Below, piece by piece: positions 13,678 through 13,681 of a stretch of 13,681 nt of DNA. Position numbers and translations under genes: made by a program. Source of the stretch: DASRWT01 sp046728035 (GTDB lineage Bacteria > Methylomirabilota > Methylomirabilia > Rokubacteriales > CSP1-6); NCBI GenBank assembly GCA_046728035.1, contig JBKPDT010000075.1, positions 1 through 13,681 on the forward strand. Direction: 5' to 3'. Position 1 is the stretch's first letter. Every line of letters begins with the position of its first letter. The notes below the pieces were generated by a model that saw only the letters and a program-made list of their open reading frames with translations, was not told where the DNA came from and ran no database searches.

Positions 13678-13681
13678 GGGG

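Overview
The window is very GC-rich (about 70 % by eye), with dense, short-spaced genes, GTG/TTG starts and long antisense shadow frames. The gene mix (DUF1059, an LLM-class flavin oxidoreductase, EamA transporter, catalase-related peroxidase, class III cyclase-hydrolase fusion, SulP transporter) suits an uncultivated soil or groundwater bacterium of the Rokubacteria/NC10 kind. That placement is an inference from composition and gene content only. No rRNA, tRNA, CRISPR array, insertion sequence or phage module was seen.

Left part (1-2108). The window opens inside a ferritin-like diiron protein (+), followed by a hairpin. Next is a secreted TIGR03067-like protein (+) whose C-terminal third is knocked out of frame at a run of six C. 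From 1456 to about 2004 lies a graveyard on the minus strand: the last 45 codons of a catalase-related peroxidase, joined directly to the front half of a DUF899 protein, then a scrap that looks like an alpha/beta hydrolase. The catalase scrap is a near-identical partial copy of the 3' end of the intact catalase gene about 7.4 kb to the right.

Middle (2109-8863). An EamA/DMT permease (+) converges on a minus-strand pair, DUF1059 then LLM oxidoreductase. Divergent from DUF1059 is a tight two-gene unit (+): an unrecognised 1291-residue protein, then, 4 nt later, a 210-residue protein with an HEILH zinc-peptidase-type motif. The giant gene has a consensus TATAAT only 8 nt before its ATG and no Shine-Dalgarno, which suggests a leaderless mRNA. 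This pair is the best candidate for an undescribed system here.

Right part (8902-13677). A catalase-related peroxidase (-) follows a class III nucleotide cyclase fused to an alpha/beta hydrolase (-). Divergent from the cyclase is a SulP anion transporter carrying STAS and cyclic-nucleotide-binding domains (+). A cyclase back-to-back with a transporter that carries a cNMP sensor suggests a local second-messenger circuit, with cNMP made by one product gating the other, and a peroxidase co-expressed with the cyclase.
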